Of a stretch of DNA of 64,000 bases, positions 16,833 through 26,851 are shown piece after piece. Positions within the stretch are counted from its first letter, which is position 1, and each line of letters opens with the position of its first letter. The translations under genes and the position numbers were made by a program. Below the pieces are notes generated by a model that saw nothing but the letters and a program-made list of their open reading frames with translations, searched no databases and was not told where the DNA came from. Source of the stretch: Rhodopseudomonas palustris (GTDB taxonomy: Bacteria; Pseudomonadota; Alphaproteobacteria; Rhizobiales; Xanthobacteraceae); the NCBI RefSeq assembly GCF_003226555.1, contig NZ_QKQS01000006.1, positions 101,176 to 165,175 of the forward strand, written 5' to 3'.

Positions 16833-18968
16833 TCAGAAGCTGCCGCGCATGCCGATTCCGAACATCCTCGGCTCGGTCATGCTCGCCTCAGTGCCGCCGA
16901 TGCCGCGATTCTCCTGCATGTAGGTCGGAGCGCGCTCGTCGAAGACATTCTTCACGTAGCCGTAAATCTCCGCCATCTGATGGAGCTTGTAGCTGACGCG
17001 AAGGTCGGCCACGGTGTATGGATCGATGGCGTATTTCGCGGTGTTGGCGACGTCCGAATAGTATTTGTCGAGGTGACGGACCTGCCCCGAAACGTTGAGC
17101 TTGTCGGTCGCGTCCCAGCTCGCGCCGAAACTCAGCATGTAGCCCGGCGATCTCGCGAACTCGTTGCCCTCGTAGCTGACGTTGCTCGAAATTTCGTCGA
17201 TCCTGGTACGCAACACACCGGCACCCGCGCGCAGAGTCAGGCCGTCGATCATCCGATAGTCGACCGCCAACTCCAGGCCGTAGGCGTGCGCCTTCTCGGC
17301 ATTGATGACGTAGGTCTGGGCGATGCCGGTCGAGATCACCACAGGGATGTTGTACTGGGCGTTCTTGAAATCCATGAAGAACAAGTTGCCGTTCACCGTG
17401 AGCGTGTCGTTCAGCAGATTCGCACGCGTGAACAGCTCGTAGTTCCAGAGCGATTCCTCCTTGAAGGCGGTCCATTGCCGGGAATTGAGATTGAGCGACA
17501 CGCCGCCTGGATTGTAGCCGCGGCTGACGAGCGCGCCGACGCTCAGTTCGGGAGTGAGCGCATAGGACACCGACAGCTTCGGCAACAGCGCGGTGAACGT
17601 GTTGTCGTAGTCGATCCGCTGCGGCGCGTAGACGGACAGGCCTGCACGCTGGATATGATCGTGCTGGGAGCGCAGCCCTCCGGTCAACGTCCAGCGATCG
17701 GTGAGCCTATAGGTCAGTTCGCCGAACACGCCGAGATTGGTCTTGCGGTCGTCGAATGTCGAGATGCCGCTCAGATACAGAATCTCGTCGGCTTTGGTGT
17801 AGCCGTAGTAGACGCCGGCAAGTCCGCTGAGCACCGAACCCTGGTCGCCGAACGTCATGCGGGTTTCGTTGGAGACGTTCTTCCGCTCAATATCGGCATT
17901 GCCGTTCGAGGCCACCGGCGCGACGCGATGGACCGACGAGCCGGTGTACTGCACCTGATTGAACAGCTTGAACCCGTTGTAGAAATCGTGCTTCAGATCG
18001 AAGATGCCGGTGTCGTTGACCTGGTTCCAGGTCGGCATCGTCGTGGTGATGTGCTGCAGCTTCTCGTAGGGCGCCGACGCCGCCTCCTGGCCGGGACGAT
18101 TGCTGGAATTATGCGCGTAGGTCAGCTTCGCCTCGAGGCCGGGGATCGCCTGAGGCAGCCACAGCAGTTTGAATCGCGCGTCGAGCGACCGGAAATCCTG
18201 GTCGGTCAATCCCCGCTGGAAGTTCGGGCTGACGTAGTCGATGAAAGTATCGCGGCCCGAATAGTCGATCGCGAGCCGCGCCGCCAATTCGTCTTTGATC
18301 AGAGGACCGGACACCGCCACCGAGGTGCGCCGCGAATTGTAGCTGCCGATCTCGGCCTGATAGGCGCCTTCCGGCTTGAAGGTCGGATCCTTGGTGTTGA
18401 CGATGATCGCGCCGGCAATGGCGTTCGCCCCCTGCGACGTGGTTTGCGGGCCGCGGAACACTTCGATGTTCTTCACGTCCCAGGCGGAGGTGGCGCCGAA
18501 ATAGAACTCGCTGTAGCTGAGATAGTGCCCGTCGAGGTTGATCGTGGCGCGCGGAACGGTGCCGCCCCAGAACGAATATTGGCCGGTCAGCGGCCCCTGT
18601 GTGTCCTGCCCGCGGATCACCGGCGCACTGACCGTGTCGGTGTAGACGACATTCGGGACGCCGTTGATCACTTCGGACACCGAGGCGTCGCCCGTCTTCT
18701 CGGTTTCGATTTGTTTCTCGGTGATCACCGAAACCGACGAGGCGGTGTTCTTCTGGTCGCGCTCGACCTTTTCGCCGGTGACGACGATCGCGTCGAGCGG
18801 GATTCCGCCGCCTGCGCCCGACGACGACGCAGCGGCCTGCCCGAATGCCGGCGCGGTGGCGATCGCGGACAGGATCGACAACGTGCCGATACTGCGCGCG
18901 CCCAGCGTCGTCGCCAATTGGCCTGCCACCGATCGCGGATGCCGACTTGTCGCCGCTCGATTTCGCAT
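16833..18968 (-). CDS. TonB-dependent receptor (iron-complex type)
   Basis: 711 residues from ATG 18968, with GGGGA 7 nt upstream; a GTG at 18971 is possible. Signal peptide region ends near APAFGQ. The plug carries NGVPNVVYTD, VIRGQDTQG and VFRGPQTTSQGANAIAGAIIVNT; the barrel ends FGIGMRGSF with a terminal Phe. It belongs to the catecholate/iron-complex receptor type rather than the FhuA-like type of its neighbour. It is likely co-regulated with the siderophore operon because the two leaders are alike, and the AraC activator gene is divergent from it. Confidence 0.93.
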   Translation of the reverse strand: MRNRAATSRHPRSVAGQLATTLGARSIGTLSILSAIATAPAFGQAAASSSGAGGGIPLDAIVVTGEKVERDQKNTASSVSVITEKQIETEKTGDASVSEVINGVPNVVYTDTVSAPVIRGQDTQGPLTGQYSFWGGTVPRATINLDGHYLSYSEFYFGATSAWDVKNIEVFRGPQTTSQGANAIAGAIIVNTKDPTFKPEGAYQAEIGSYNSRRTSVAVSGPLIKDELAARLAIDYSGRDTFIDYVSPNFQRGLTDQDFRSLDARFKLLWLPQAIPGLEAKLTYAHNSSNRPGQEAASAPYEKLQHITTTMPTWNQVNDTGIFDLKHDFYNGFKLFNQVQYTGSSVHRVAPVASNGNADIERKNVSNETRMTFGDQGSVLSGLAGVYYGYTKADEILYLSGISTFDDRKTNLGVFGELTYRLTDRWTLTGGLRSQHDHIQRAGLSVYAPQRIDYDNTFTALLPKLSVSYALTPELSVGALVSRGYNPGGVSLNLNSRQWTAFKEESLWNYELFTRANLLNDTLTVNGNLFFMDFKNAQYNIPVVISTGIAQTYVINAEKAHAYGLELAVDYRMIDGLTLRAGAGVLRTRIDEISSNVSYEGNEFARSPGYMLSFGASWDATDKLNVSGQVRHLDKYYSDVANTAKYAIDPYTVADLRVSYKLHQMAEIYGYVKNVFDERAPTYMQENRGIGGTEASMTEPRMFGIGMRGSF

Positions 18969-19095
18969 CACTCATTCCCCACTGCCGAGTTCAACTAGCG
19001 GGATGAGTTACGACAACGTGTCGCCTGACGGCCATGGGCGGGAGTATTGCGCGGACGTGATTCTTCTTTGCCGGAGCTTGAAATCCTTCCAGTTC
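18969..19095 (-). promoter_or_regulatory. Promoter/leader of the second receptor, twin of 16640-16768
   Basis: The aligned block 19059-19095 shares 29 of 37 positions with 16732-16768, and several shorter blocks align out to the start codon. The remaining 19096-19228 leads to the AraC gene on the other strand. Binding by that AraC protein is inferred from position. Confidence 0.65.
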
Positions 19096-19228
19096 GCCGC
19101 CGAGCGCCGATGTCGGGGCGATCGGCCCGGCAGCTAATCTAGAGACGTTATAGGTCGCAGGCAGGACAATCCTGATCCGGGCTGGTGTATGCTGCTGGTT
19201 TGCAATTCGTGAAGCTCAAGGGTGATCG

Positions 19229-20224
19229 ATGCTTTCGGACCGGCAACGGAAGGTCGTCAGCGCCGACGATCTCAAGCGCCTGGCCGGCGCCTCCGACAGC
19301 GCGTTTCGGCTGGTGACGCCGGGATTGGCAGGTAGTTCGCCGATCCTGGTCGGAGAATTTCGCCGAATTCACTTGCGGCAGGGATTGACGCTGCACACAA
19401 CTGATACGCGCGAGATCCACGACCTGCACACCGAGGCGGCGCAGCCGCCCGGCCTCACCGTGGCGCTGTTCCTGCAAGGCTGCGTCCACGTCTGCCTGGG
19501 CGGCCATCCGATGGAGCTGGGCAGCACGGAAGGCGCACACGAGATCGAAGCGGTCGCGATCGCCCGTTCGAAGTTCGACAGCTTCGCCCGACAGTCGGTC
19601 AGAGGCGCTCACATCCGCAAAGTCAACGTCACGCTCAGCCCGGAATGGCTCGACCAGGAGGCGTTGGCGGATTCACCGGCATGCGCCGAGGCGTTGCGCT
19701 TTCTCCGCGGCCATCTCGCCACCCGGCGCTGGAAGGCGACACCGCGTCTGATCGCGATCGCCGAGCAGATCCTCAATCCGCCGCCGCTCGCCGAACCGCT
19801 GGAGCGGCTGTATCTTGAGTCCCGCTCGATCGAGATGGTGGCGGACGCTCTGCAGGCGATCACCGATGCGTCGGCGTGCTTCGAGGGCACAGTGCTGCAT
19901 CCGGCGCATCGCCGCTGCGTGCAGCGCGCCTGCTCGTTCATCGACGCCCATCTCGACCAGGAACTGACGCTGCAGACCATCGCGGCAGCGGCGGGGCTCA
20001 ACCCCGGCAGCTTGCAACGCGGCTTTCGCGTGCTGCACGGGACGACGATTTTCGACTACGTTCGCGGCCGCAAGCTCGACTATGCGCGCGAGATGCTCGA
20101 ACGCGATACGCTGTCGGTCGGCGAAGTCGCCCATATGGTCGGGTACCGTACTCTCGGGAACTTCTCGACCGCGTTCCGCCGGCGCTTCGGCATCAGCCCC
20201 CGCCAGATCCGCGCGCGCTACTAA
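19229..20224 (+). CDS. AraC-family activator, PchR-like siderophore regulator
   Basis: 331 residues. The N-terminal half is an effector/cupin-like region; the C-terminal ~100 residues hold two helix-turn-helix units (QTIAAAAGLNPGSLQRGFR and VGEVAHMVGYRTLGNFSTAFRRRFGISP) diagnostic of AraC proteins. PchR/YbtA/AlcR relatives sense a ferri-siderophore in the cytosol and activate receptor and transport genes. It is divergent from the receptor at 16833-18968 and near both twin promoters, supporting that role. ATG 19229 follows AAGGGTGA. Its stop overlaps the stop of the convergent small gene by two bases. Confidence 0.9.
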   Translation: MLSDRQRKVVSADDLKRLAGASDSAFRLVTPGLAGSSPILVGEFRRIHLRQGLTLHTTDTREIHDLHTEAAQPPGLTVALFLQGCVHVCLGGHPMELGSTEGAHEIEAVAIARSKFDSFARQSVRGAHIRKVNVTLSPEWLDQEALADSPACAEALRFLRGHLATRRWKATPRLIAIAEQILNPPPLAEPLERLYLESRSIEMVADALQAITDASACFEGTVLHPAHRRCVQRACSFIDAHLDQELTLQTIAAAAGLNPGSLQRGFRVLHGTTIFDYVRGRKLDYAREMLERDTLSVGEVAHMVGYRTLGNFSTAFRRRFGISPRQIRARY

Positions 20225-20502
20225 GGCCCCGCGGGACCGTGTCCCTCGACAAGCTCAGACGATCGCGGCGGGAACCCCGGGCTGCGCGTCGCGGTGGTGA
20301 CCGCGGCGGTGTCGCCGAGCGCGCGGCCGGTCGCGAGGCTGATGAAGTGCTGCTGCGAGCATGCCAGGCAGTAAACCTGCTCGTAGGTCGGCCGCTCCCC
20401 GCCGACCACTTCGTCGGCGATCCAGGTCTGAGTCATCAGACCGTTCTGAGGACATCGGTAAACCAGGAGCTTAGCCATGGCCGAATGGTGCCACGACTTC
20501 AC
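20221..20502 (-). CDS. Small conserved protein with Cys pairs
   Basis: 93 residues from GTG 20502, chosen because AGGAGG lies 4 nt upstream of it; ATG 20478 (85 residues, MAKLLVYRCP) is the alternative and fits the usual start of relatives I recall in Bradyrhizobiaceae. The core has YRCPQNGLMTQTWIADE and VYCLACSQQHFISLATGR, with a lone Cys and a CxxC that could form a small zinc site. No function is known to me. It converges on the AraC gene, the two stop codons overlapping. Confidence 0.6.
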   Translation of the reverse strand: MKSWHHSAMAKLLVYRCPQNGLMTQTWIADEVVGGERPTYEQVYCLACSQQHFISLATGRALGDTAAVTTATRSPGFPPRSSELVEGHGPAGP

Positions 20503-20670
20503 CTCTCCTCCTTGACGCAGGTCAAGCTGCGACTGCGATGTATCGACGCGACTGGACGTCACCGCCGCGTCACAAATGTTAGCACGCGAAGTCAGCGCGT
20601 ATTATCAACACGATCTCGCCACAAGCGTGGCGAACTTCGCACGATTACCAGGTCGCCGCCGCGGGCGTGA

Positions 20671-23600
20671 CTAGTTTGTGCGGCGCCGGGAGAAATACGA
20701 GATCAGCACCGGCAGCGTGATCAGAATCACCCCCGGTGCCAGCATCATGCCGGTGACGACCACGATCGCCAGCGGCTTCTGCACCTGCGAACCGATGCCA
20801 CTCGACATCGCCGCGGGCAGTAGGCCAACACCGGCGATCACGCAAGTCATCAGCACCGGCCGAAGCTGCAGCTCACCGGTTCGGACCACGGCGCGCAGCC
20901 GGTCGAGCCCCTGATCGATCAGCTGATTGTACTGCGACAGGATAATGATGCCGTCCATCACCGCGATGCCGAACAGCGCGATGAAGCCGATCGCCGCCGA
21001 CACGCTGAACGGAATGCCGCTGATCAGCAGGCCCATCACCCCGCCGAAAATCGCCATCGGGATCACGCTCATCGCCAGCAGCGTGTCGATCAGCGAGCCG
21101 AAGTTGAAGAACAGCAGCACGCCGATCAGCGCCAGGCTGATCGGCACGACGATCGACAACCGCTTGATCGCATCCTGCAGATTGCCGAACTCGCCGACCC
21201 ATTCGGCTCGCGAGCCGGGCGGCAACCGCACCTGGGCGGCGACTTTCTCCTGCGCCTCCTGGATCGCACTGCCGAGATCGCGCCCGCGCACCGAGAACTT
21301 GATCGGCAGATAGCGTTCCTGATCCTCGCGATAGATATAGGCGGCGCCGGACACGAGCTGAATGTCGGCGAGCTCGCTGAGCGGGATCTGGGTGATGCCG
21401 TTCGGGCCCTGCACGCCGATCCGCAGATTGTGGATCGCCTCGGCGCTCTTGCGATACTCCGGGGCCAGCCGAACGATGATCGGGAAATGCCGGTCGCTGC
21501 CGGGCTCGTACAGATCGCCGGCGCTGTCGCCGCCGATCGCCACCCGGATGGTGGCGTTGATATCGCCCGGCGTCAGCCCGTAGCGCGCGGCGCGCTCCCG
21601 GTTGACGTCGATCTGGATGGTCGGCTGGCCGAGCGAGGTGAACACCGCAAGGTCCTGCACGCCCTGCACCGTCGCCAGCACCGCCTTGATCTGGTTGGCG
21701 GTCTCGGTGAGCGCCTTGAGATCGTTGCCGTACAGCTTGATCGAGTTCTCGCCCTTCACGCCGGACACCGCCTCGGAGACGTTGTCCTGCAGATATTGCG
21801 AGAAATTGAACTCGACGCCGGGAAACTTCGCCTGTAGTTGCTTCAGCATCCGCGCCGTGAGTTCATCCTTGTCGTGACTGCCCGGCCATTTCGACGCCGG
21901 CTTCAGCGGCGCGAAGAACTCGGCGTTGAAGAAGCCGGCGGCGTCGGTGCCGTCGTCGGGGCGGCCGTGCTGCGACACCACCGACTCGACCTCCGGGAAG
22001 CTGGCGATCAGCTTGCGCATCTGGTTGACGTAGCCGTTGCCTTCGGTGAGCGAGATCGTCGGCGGCAGCGTCGCACGGATCCAGAGATTGCCCTCCTCCA
22101 GCTTCGGCAGGAATTCGAGCCCGAGGAAGCGGGTGGCGATCACCGTGGCCAGCACCAGGCCCAACGCGCCGGCCATCACCATCGGCCGGTTCTTCACCGC
22201 CCAGCCGAGCCAGGGCATGTACAGCTTGTGCAGCATCCGCATCAGCCAGGTCTCGGTCTCCTTGACGTGATGCGGCAGGATGATGGCGCTCAGCGCCGGC
22301 GTCACCGTGAAGGTCGCCAGCAGGCCGCCGGCGAGCGCGTAGGCATAGGTGCGCGCCATCGGGCCGAAGATGTTGCCCTCGACACCCGACAGCGTGAACA
22401 GCGGCAGGAACGCCGCGATGATGATCGCCGCGGCGAAGAAGATCGACCGCGACACGTCGGCGGCGGCCGAGCGGATCGCGTGCTTCTTCATCCCCATGAT
22501 GGTGTCGGCGGAGATCTCGTTGCGCTCCTCGGGCGACAGCACCGTGGAATGCGACAGCCGTCTGAAGATCGCCTCGACCATGATCACGGTGGCGTCGACG
22601 ATCAGACCGAAATCGATCGCGCCGACCGACAACAGGTTCGCGGACTCGCCGCGCAGCACCAGGATGATCACGGCGAAGAACAGCGCGAACGGAATCGTCG
22701 CGCCGACGATCAGCGCGCTGCGCAGATCGCCGAGGAACACCCATTGCAGCAGCACGATCAGCAGAATGCCGACCACCATGTTGTGCAGCACGGTGTGGGT
22801 GGTGGTGTCGATCAGATCCTTGCGGTCGTAGATCCGTTCGATCCGCACGCCGGGCGGCAGCACGCCGGAGGCGTTGATCTTGGCGACCGCCTGCTCCACC
22901 CGCGCGATCGTCGGCGAGCTCTGCTCGCCGCGCCGCATCAGCACGATGCCCTGAACGATGTCGTCGTCGTTGTTGATGCCGGCGATGCCGAGCCGCGGCT
23001 TCTCGCCGACGCTGACCTTGGCGATGTCCTTCACCAGCACCGGATTGCCGCCGTTGGAGGAAATCATCGTATTGGACAGATCGTCGATCGAGCGGATCAG
23101 GCCGACGCCGCGCACCACCGCGGACTGCGCGCCGATGTCGACGGTGTTGCCGCCGACATTGATGTTGGAGTTGGACACCGCCTGCAGCACCTGCGGCAGC
23201 GTCAGGCCGTAGGCGATCAGCTTGTTGAAATCGACCTGGACCTCGTAGGTCTTGGTCTTGCCGCCCCAGCCTGTGACGTCGATCACACCGGGCACGGCGC
23301 GGAAGCGGCGCTGCAGCACCCAGTCCTGCAGTGTCTTCAGATCGAGCACGCTGTAGCCGGGCGGGCCGACCAGCCGATAGCGGAAGATCTCGCCGATCGG
23401 GCTGAGCGGTGAAATGCCGGGCTGGGCGTTGCCCGGCAGCGGCGGCAGCTGCGACAGCCGGTTGAGCACCTGCTGCAGCGCCTGCTCGTAGGTGTAGTCG
23501 AACGAGAACTGCAGTTTGACGTCGGACAGGCCGTACAGCGAGATCGTCCGGATCGTCTTCAGGTTCTTGATGCCGGAGACCTGGGTTTCAATCGGGATGG

Positions 23601-23793
23601 TGATGTAGCGCTCGATTTCTTCGGCCGACAGCCCGGGGCTCTGGGTGACGATGTCGACCATCGGCGGGGTCGGATCGGGATAGGCTTCGATGTTGAGATG
23701 TTCGAACGCCGCCACGCCGCCGGCGAGCACCAGCACGAACAGGGCGAGCATCAGGAAACGGCGGTTGACCGCGAATTCGACGAGGCGGCCCAT
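20671..23793 (-). CDS. RND efflux pump, CzcA/CusA-like subfamily
   Basis: 1040 residues, full length for an RND permease, with 12 membrane segments and two large periplasmic loops. The N-terminus (FAVNRRFLMLALFVLVLAG, PDPTPPMVDIVTQSPGLSAEEIE) and the TM4 motif DFGLIVDATVIMVE are of the CzcA/CusA heavy-metal type. The Asp residues of that helix supply the proton relay. Whether it exports metal or an organic compound cannot be fixed from sequence alone. The adaptor gene lies upstream, 155 bp away, in the same direction. There is no outer-membrane channel gene in the cluster. Confidence 0.93.
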   Translation of the reverse strand: MGRLVEFAVNRRFLMLALFVLVLAGGVAAFEHLNIEAYPDPTPPMVDIVTQSPGLSAEEIERYITIPIETQVSGIKNLKTIRTISLYGLSDVKLQFSFDYTYEQALQQVLNRLSQLPPLPGNAQPGISPLSPIGEIFRYRLVGPPGYSVLDLKTLQDWVLQRRFRAVPGVIDVTGWGGKTKTYEVQVDFNKLIAYGLTLPQVLQAVSNSNINVGGNTVDIGAQSAVVRGVGLIRSIDDLSNTMISSNGGNPVLVKDIAKVSVGEKPRLGIAGINNDDDIVQGIVLMRRGEQSSPTIARVEQAVAKINASGVLPPGVRIERIYDRKDLIDTTTHTVLHNMVVGILLIVLLQWVFLGDLRSALIVGATIPFALFFAVIILVLRGESANLLSVGAIDFGLIVDATVIMVEAIFRRLSHSTVLSPEERNEISADTIMGMKKHAIRSAAADVSRSIFFAAAIIIAAFLPLFTLSGVEGNIFGPMARTYAYALAGGLLATFTVTPALSAIILPHHVKETETWLMRMLHKLYMPWLGWAVKNRPMVMAGALGLVLATVIATRFLGLEFLPKLEEGNLWIRATLPPTISLTEGNGYVNQMRKLIASFPEVESVVSQHGRPDDGTDAAGFFNAEFFAPLKPASKWPGSHDKDELTARMLKQLQAKFPGVEFNFSQYLQDNVSEAVSGVKGENSIKLYGNDLKALTETANQIKAVLATVQGVQDLAVFTSLGQPTIQIDVNRERAARYGLTPGDINATIRVAIGGDSAGDLYEPGSDRHFPIIVRLAPEYRKSAEAIHNLRIGVQGPNGITQIPLSELADIQLVSGAAYIYREDQERYLPIKFSVRGRDLGSAIQEAQEKVAAQVRLPPGSRAEWVGEFGNLQDAIKRLSIVVPISLALIGVLLFFNFGSLIDTLLAMSVIPMAIFGGVMGLLISGIPFSVSAAIGFIALFGIAVMDGIIILSQYNQLIDQGLDRLRAVVRTGELQLRPVLMTCVIAGVGLLPAAMSSGIGSQVQKPLAIVVVTGMMLAPGVILITLPVLISYFSRRRTN

Positions 23794-23948
23794 GGACCGG
23801 ACCTTTCAAGGGAGGCCGAGGCTGCGCAACGCGGGTCCGGCGGGTGTGTCGATCATCGGCGCGGGCGGTTCGAACGAACGGTGCGACGACGGGCAGAGGC
23901 AGGCACGCCGGCGGAAGAGCCGCGCGGCGTGTGACGTGGGAGCGTGAC

Positions 23949-25187
23949 TTACCCGGTCGCGGCGCGGTCGATGAACAGGCTGCCCTTGGTGACGACCTTC
24001 TCGCCCGGCCGCAGATTGCCGATGACTTCGACAAGATCACCGGCCGACAGGCCGGGCTTGACCGTGCGCAGCTCGATCGAGCGGTCGTCATGGGCGACCC
24101 ACACCCGCACCTGATCGCCTTCATAGATCAGCGCCTGCCGCGGCACGCCGACCGCCGGATGGTCGGACGGCGAGTAGATCGTGACGTTGGCGAACATCTC
24201 CGGCTTCAGCAGACCGCCGGGATTGTCGATAGTGGCCCGCACCGTCAGCCTTCGGCTGGTCGGGTCGATCGCGGCGGCGACGTAGTCGATCCGTCCGGTC
24301 AGGGTGCGGCCGGGCAGCGCCAGCACCTTGAAGCTGACGTCCTGGCCTTCTTCGACATCGGCGGCTTCGCTCTCGCGCACGAAGGCGGTGAGCCACACCG
24401 TCGACAGATCACCGATCATGTAGACCGGATCGCTGGCGCCGGCGTTGACGTATTGGCCCGGGCCGACCTTGCGCTGCACCACGGTGCCGGCGATCGGCGC
24501 CACGATGGTGGTCTCGGGATTGATCTTGCCCTTGTCCTGGAACGCCGAGATCGCGGCCTCGCTGAGGCCGACGATCCGCAGCCGATTGCGCGCGGCTTCG
24601 AGCGCGGTGGTGGCGGACTGGAAGTCGTTCTGGGCGGTGATCAGCGCCGCCTGGGCCTGCTGATAATCCTTCAGCGGCACCGCCTTGCCCTCGAACAGAT
24701 CGCGGGCGCGCTTGTCCTGGAGCTGCGCCAGTTCGAGCTGCGACTTGGCCTTGTTGAGCGCGGTCGAGGCGGTGATGAAATCGTTCTGCGCCTGCACCGT
24801 GTCCGGCGCCTCGATGGTGAACAGCGGCTGGCCCTTGGTGACGTGGTCGCCGGGCCGCGCCAACAGCTTGGTCACCCGGCCCGCATAGGGCGAGAACACC
24901 GGGGTGGCGCGGTCCTCGTCGATCGCGATCTTGCCTTCGGTGACGTGCTCGGCGCGGAAGCTGCGGTCGCTGACCGGCTCGATCGTCAGGCTGGCCCATT
25001 CGGCCGGCGTCGGCGTGTAGCGATCGGCGCTGCGCCGCGACTGGCTGGAAATCTCGGTGTGACCGGGATCGGCCTGTTTGACCTGATACAGCTCGTAGCC
25101 ACCGATCGCGGCAGCCGCGGCGACGCAAGCGGCCGCGATCAGCCATTTGCTGCGAAGATTCACAGATTGGAGAAATTGTTCGCGCAT
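23949..25187 (-). CDS. RND membrane-fusion (adaptor) protein
   Basis: 412 residues from ATG 25187; the longer frame upstream lacks a ribosome site. A single N-terminal membrane segment (WLIAAACVAAAAAIGGYELY) is followed by a lipoyl/biotinyl half (ITKLLARPGDHVTKGQPLF region), a long alpha-hairpin (residues ~125-215, NKAKSQLELAQLQDKRARDLFEG) and the second lipoyl half (APIAGTVVQRKVGPGQYV), then beta-barrel and proximal domains. It links the RND pump at 20671-23793 to an outer-membrane channel. The 155-bp gap to the pump gene (23794-23948) holds no ORF I trust. Confidence 0.92.
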   Translation of the reverse strand: MREQFLQSVNLRSKWLIAAACVAAAAAIGGYELYQVKQADPGHTEISSQSRRSADRYTPTPAEWASLTIEPVSDRSFRAEHVTEGKIAIDEDRATPVFSPYAGRVTKLLARPGDHVTKGQPLFTIEAPDTVQAQNDFITASTALNKAKSQLELAQLQDKRARDLFEGKAVPLKDYQQAQAALITAQNDFQSATTALEAARNRLRIVGLSEAAISAFQDKGKINPETTIVAPIAGTVVQRKVGPGQYVNAGASDPVYMIGDLSTVWLTAFVRESEAADVEEGQDVSFKVLALPGRTLTGRIDYVAAAIDPTSRRLTVRATIDNPGGLLKPEMFANVTIYSPSDHPAVGVPRQALIYEGDQVRVWVAHDDRSIELRTVKPGLSAGDLVEVIGNLRPGEKVVTKGSLFIDRAATG

Positions 25188-25404
25188 GCCTGCCCTGACC
25201 CCGGCTTGATCGCCGCGTTGCCTCCCTGACGGCTGATAGTGCCCGAATCGTGGCCAGCGCAAAGTGAAAACGGCAAAATGCGCTTAGCACCGATCAATGA
25301 CACCTACGCGTCAGCCGCCGGCCGAGGCGCGCGCCCTTGGGGCGAGCCTTACGGCTCCCAGCCTGAACGGCACATTAACCGCGGGACCAGCGAGGCCTTA
25401 TCGC

Positions 25405-26802
25405 TCAGCCGCGGGCCGGCCAGGCGGCCGGGTCGGTCCCGAGCGCCACCGCCGGGCGGGCCCAGGCGGCCGGCGTCGCACTCAGCACAGCAGAATGCCG
25501 GACCGCCCGCAGTGTGCCGAAGCCGGATTCGACGGATTCGAGATACGGCGCCGCCGCCTCCGGGCTGATCTCGGGCGTGGCCAGACCGTGCGGCAGCCGT
25601 CCCATCTCCCACAGCCATTTGCCGGTGCGCGCCAGCGACACCTGGACGTGCCAACTGCCGCCCTCACGCGCCTGGCGTGCTTTGGCAACCATCGCGCCGA
25701 ACGCCATCAGATAGCCGGTGGCGTGGTCGAGGATCTGCATCGGCAATTCCTTCGGCCCCGTGACGCCGGCCGCCTGCCCTTCGGCATGGTTGAAGCCGGT
25801 GGCGCATTGCACCAGGGAGTCGAAACCGCGCCGCTCCGCCCAAGGGCCGGCGCGTCCGTAGGCGGATAGTGAGACGTAAACGATGCCCGGATTGATTGCG
25901 GCAGCCTGCTCCGGCGAGAAGCCGAGCGCCGCCAGCGAGTGCGGGCGATAGCCCTGGCTGAAGATGTCGGCTTCGCTCAGCAAGTCACGCAAGGCGGCGT
26001 GGCCCTCTGGCGTGGTGAGATCGGCGAAGCTCGACAGCTTGCCACGGCCGGTGTCGATCACGAGCCACGGGATCGACGGCAGCTTCGGACTCGAGACCAG
26101 CATCACGTCGGCGCCGTGCGCCGCCAGCGTCCGCCCCGCAACCGGTCCGGCGATGATGCGCGACAGATCGAGCACCCGCAGGCCGGCGAGCGGCCGGCCG
26201 CCTTCCGGCCACGGCTTCGGCGCCGCCTCGCCGATCTTGCTGATCTCCACCAGCGGCAGCGCATCGAGCGCGGCGGCCTGCGGCAGCGCCTGCCATTCCT
26301 CGCGCGATCGCATCAGCGCCACCACGCCGCCGGCCGCATAAGCCGCGGTCTCGAACGCCGCGCCGTCCCACTGCAGCAGCGCCGCTGCTACCTTCTCGCG
26401 GGTCGGCTCGCAGGCCAGCACCCTGCAGACGGCATCGCGATGATGCGGAAAGTTGGTGTGCAGCCGGACATAGCGGCCGTCCTTCACCTGATACACGCCG
26501 GCAAGCGGATCCCAAGCGGGCGGCGGCGGCTCGTCGTTGCGGCGCAAGTAACGCTCGGAGCGGCACTCGATCGCGGCGGCGCGGATGTCGACGCTGACAT
26601 CCTGCGCCTGCCCGCTCCGCATCGCCCAGATCTGCGCGGCCGCGAGGCCGCTCGCCGCGATCGCCACCTGCGCCGCCGCATCGACCCGGAACGACGACGG
26701 CAGTTGCGGCTCGTCGCCGGTGAGCGTCACGCGCTCCAGCGCGGCAGCATCGCCGCCGACGGAGGTCCACAGATCGGTGAGCAGGTCGCGGGGAGATTGC
26801 AT
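25405..26802 (-). CDS. CoA-transferase family III (CaiB/BaiF) protein
   Basis: 465 residues from ATG 26802, preceded by GGGAGGA at 6 nt. Family III features lie in the C-terminal two-thirds: LAGLRVLDLSRIIAGPVAGRTLAAHGADV, DTGRGKLS, YRPHSLAALGFSPEQ, and the catalytic-type region VSLSAYGRAGPW. The N-terminal ~200 residues form an extra domain. Such enzymes move CoA between carboxylic acids. The substrate is unknown. It lies 49 bp downstream of the LysR gene and is transcribed with it. Confidence 0.88.
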   Translation of the reverse strand: MQSPRDLLTDLWTSVGGDAAALERVTLTGDEPQLPSSFRVDAAAQVAIAASGLAAAQIWAMRSGQAQDVSVDIRAAAIECRSERYLRRNDEPPPPAWDPLAGVYQVKDGRYVRLHTNFPHHRDAVCRVLACEPTREKVAAALLQWDGAAFETAAYAAGGVVALMRSREEWQALPQAAALDALPLVEISKIGEAAPKPWPEGGRPLAGLRVLDLSRIIAGPVAGRTLAAHGADVMLVSSPKLPSIPWLVIDTGRGKLSSFADLTTPEGHAALRDLLSEADIFSQGYRPHSLAALGFSPEQAAAINPGIVYVSLSAYGRAGPWAERRGFDSLVQCATGFNHAEGQAAGVTGPKELPMQILDHATGYLMAFGAMVAKARQAREGGSWHVQVSLARTGKWLWEMGRLPHGLATPEISPEAAAPYLESVESGFGTLRAVRHSAVLSATPAAWARPAVALGTDPAAWPARG

Positions 26803-26851
26803 GCGGCTTCCTCCCGGCTCCCATCGGAGCCGCCTTGGTGACGGCGCGCGG

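Noticed and set aside
16374..18998. 874-codon plus-strand frame
   Set aside because: Opposite the second receptor; the receptor frame has signal peptide, plug and barrel features.
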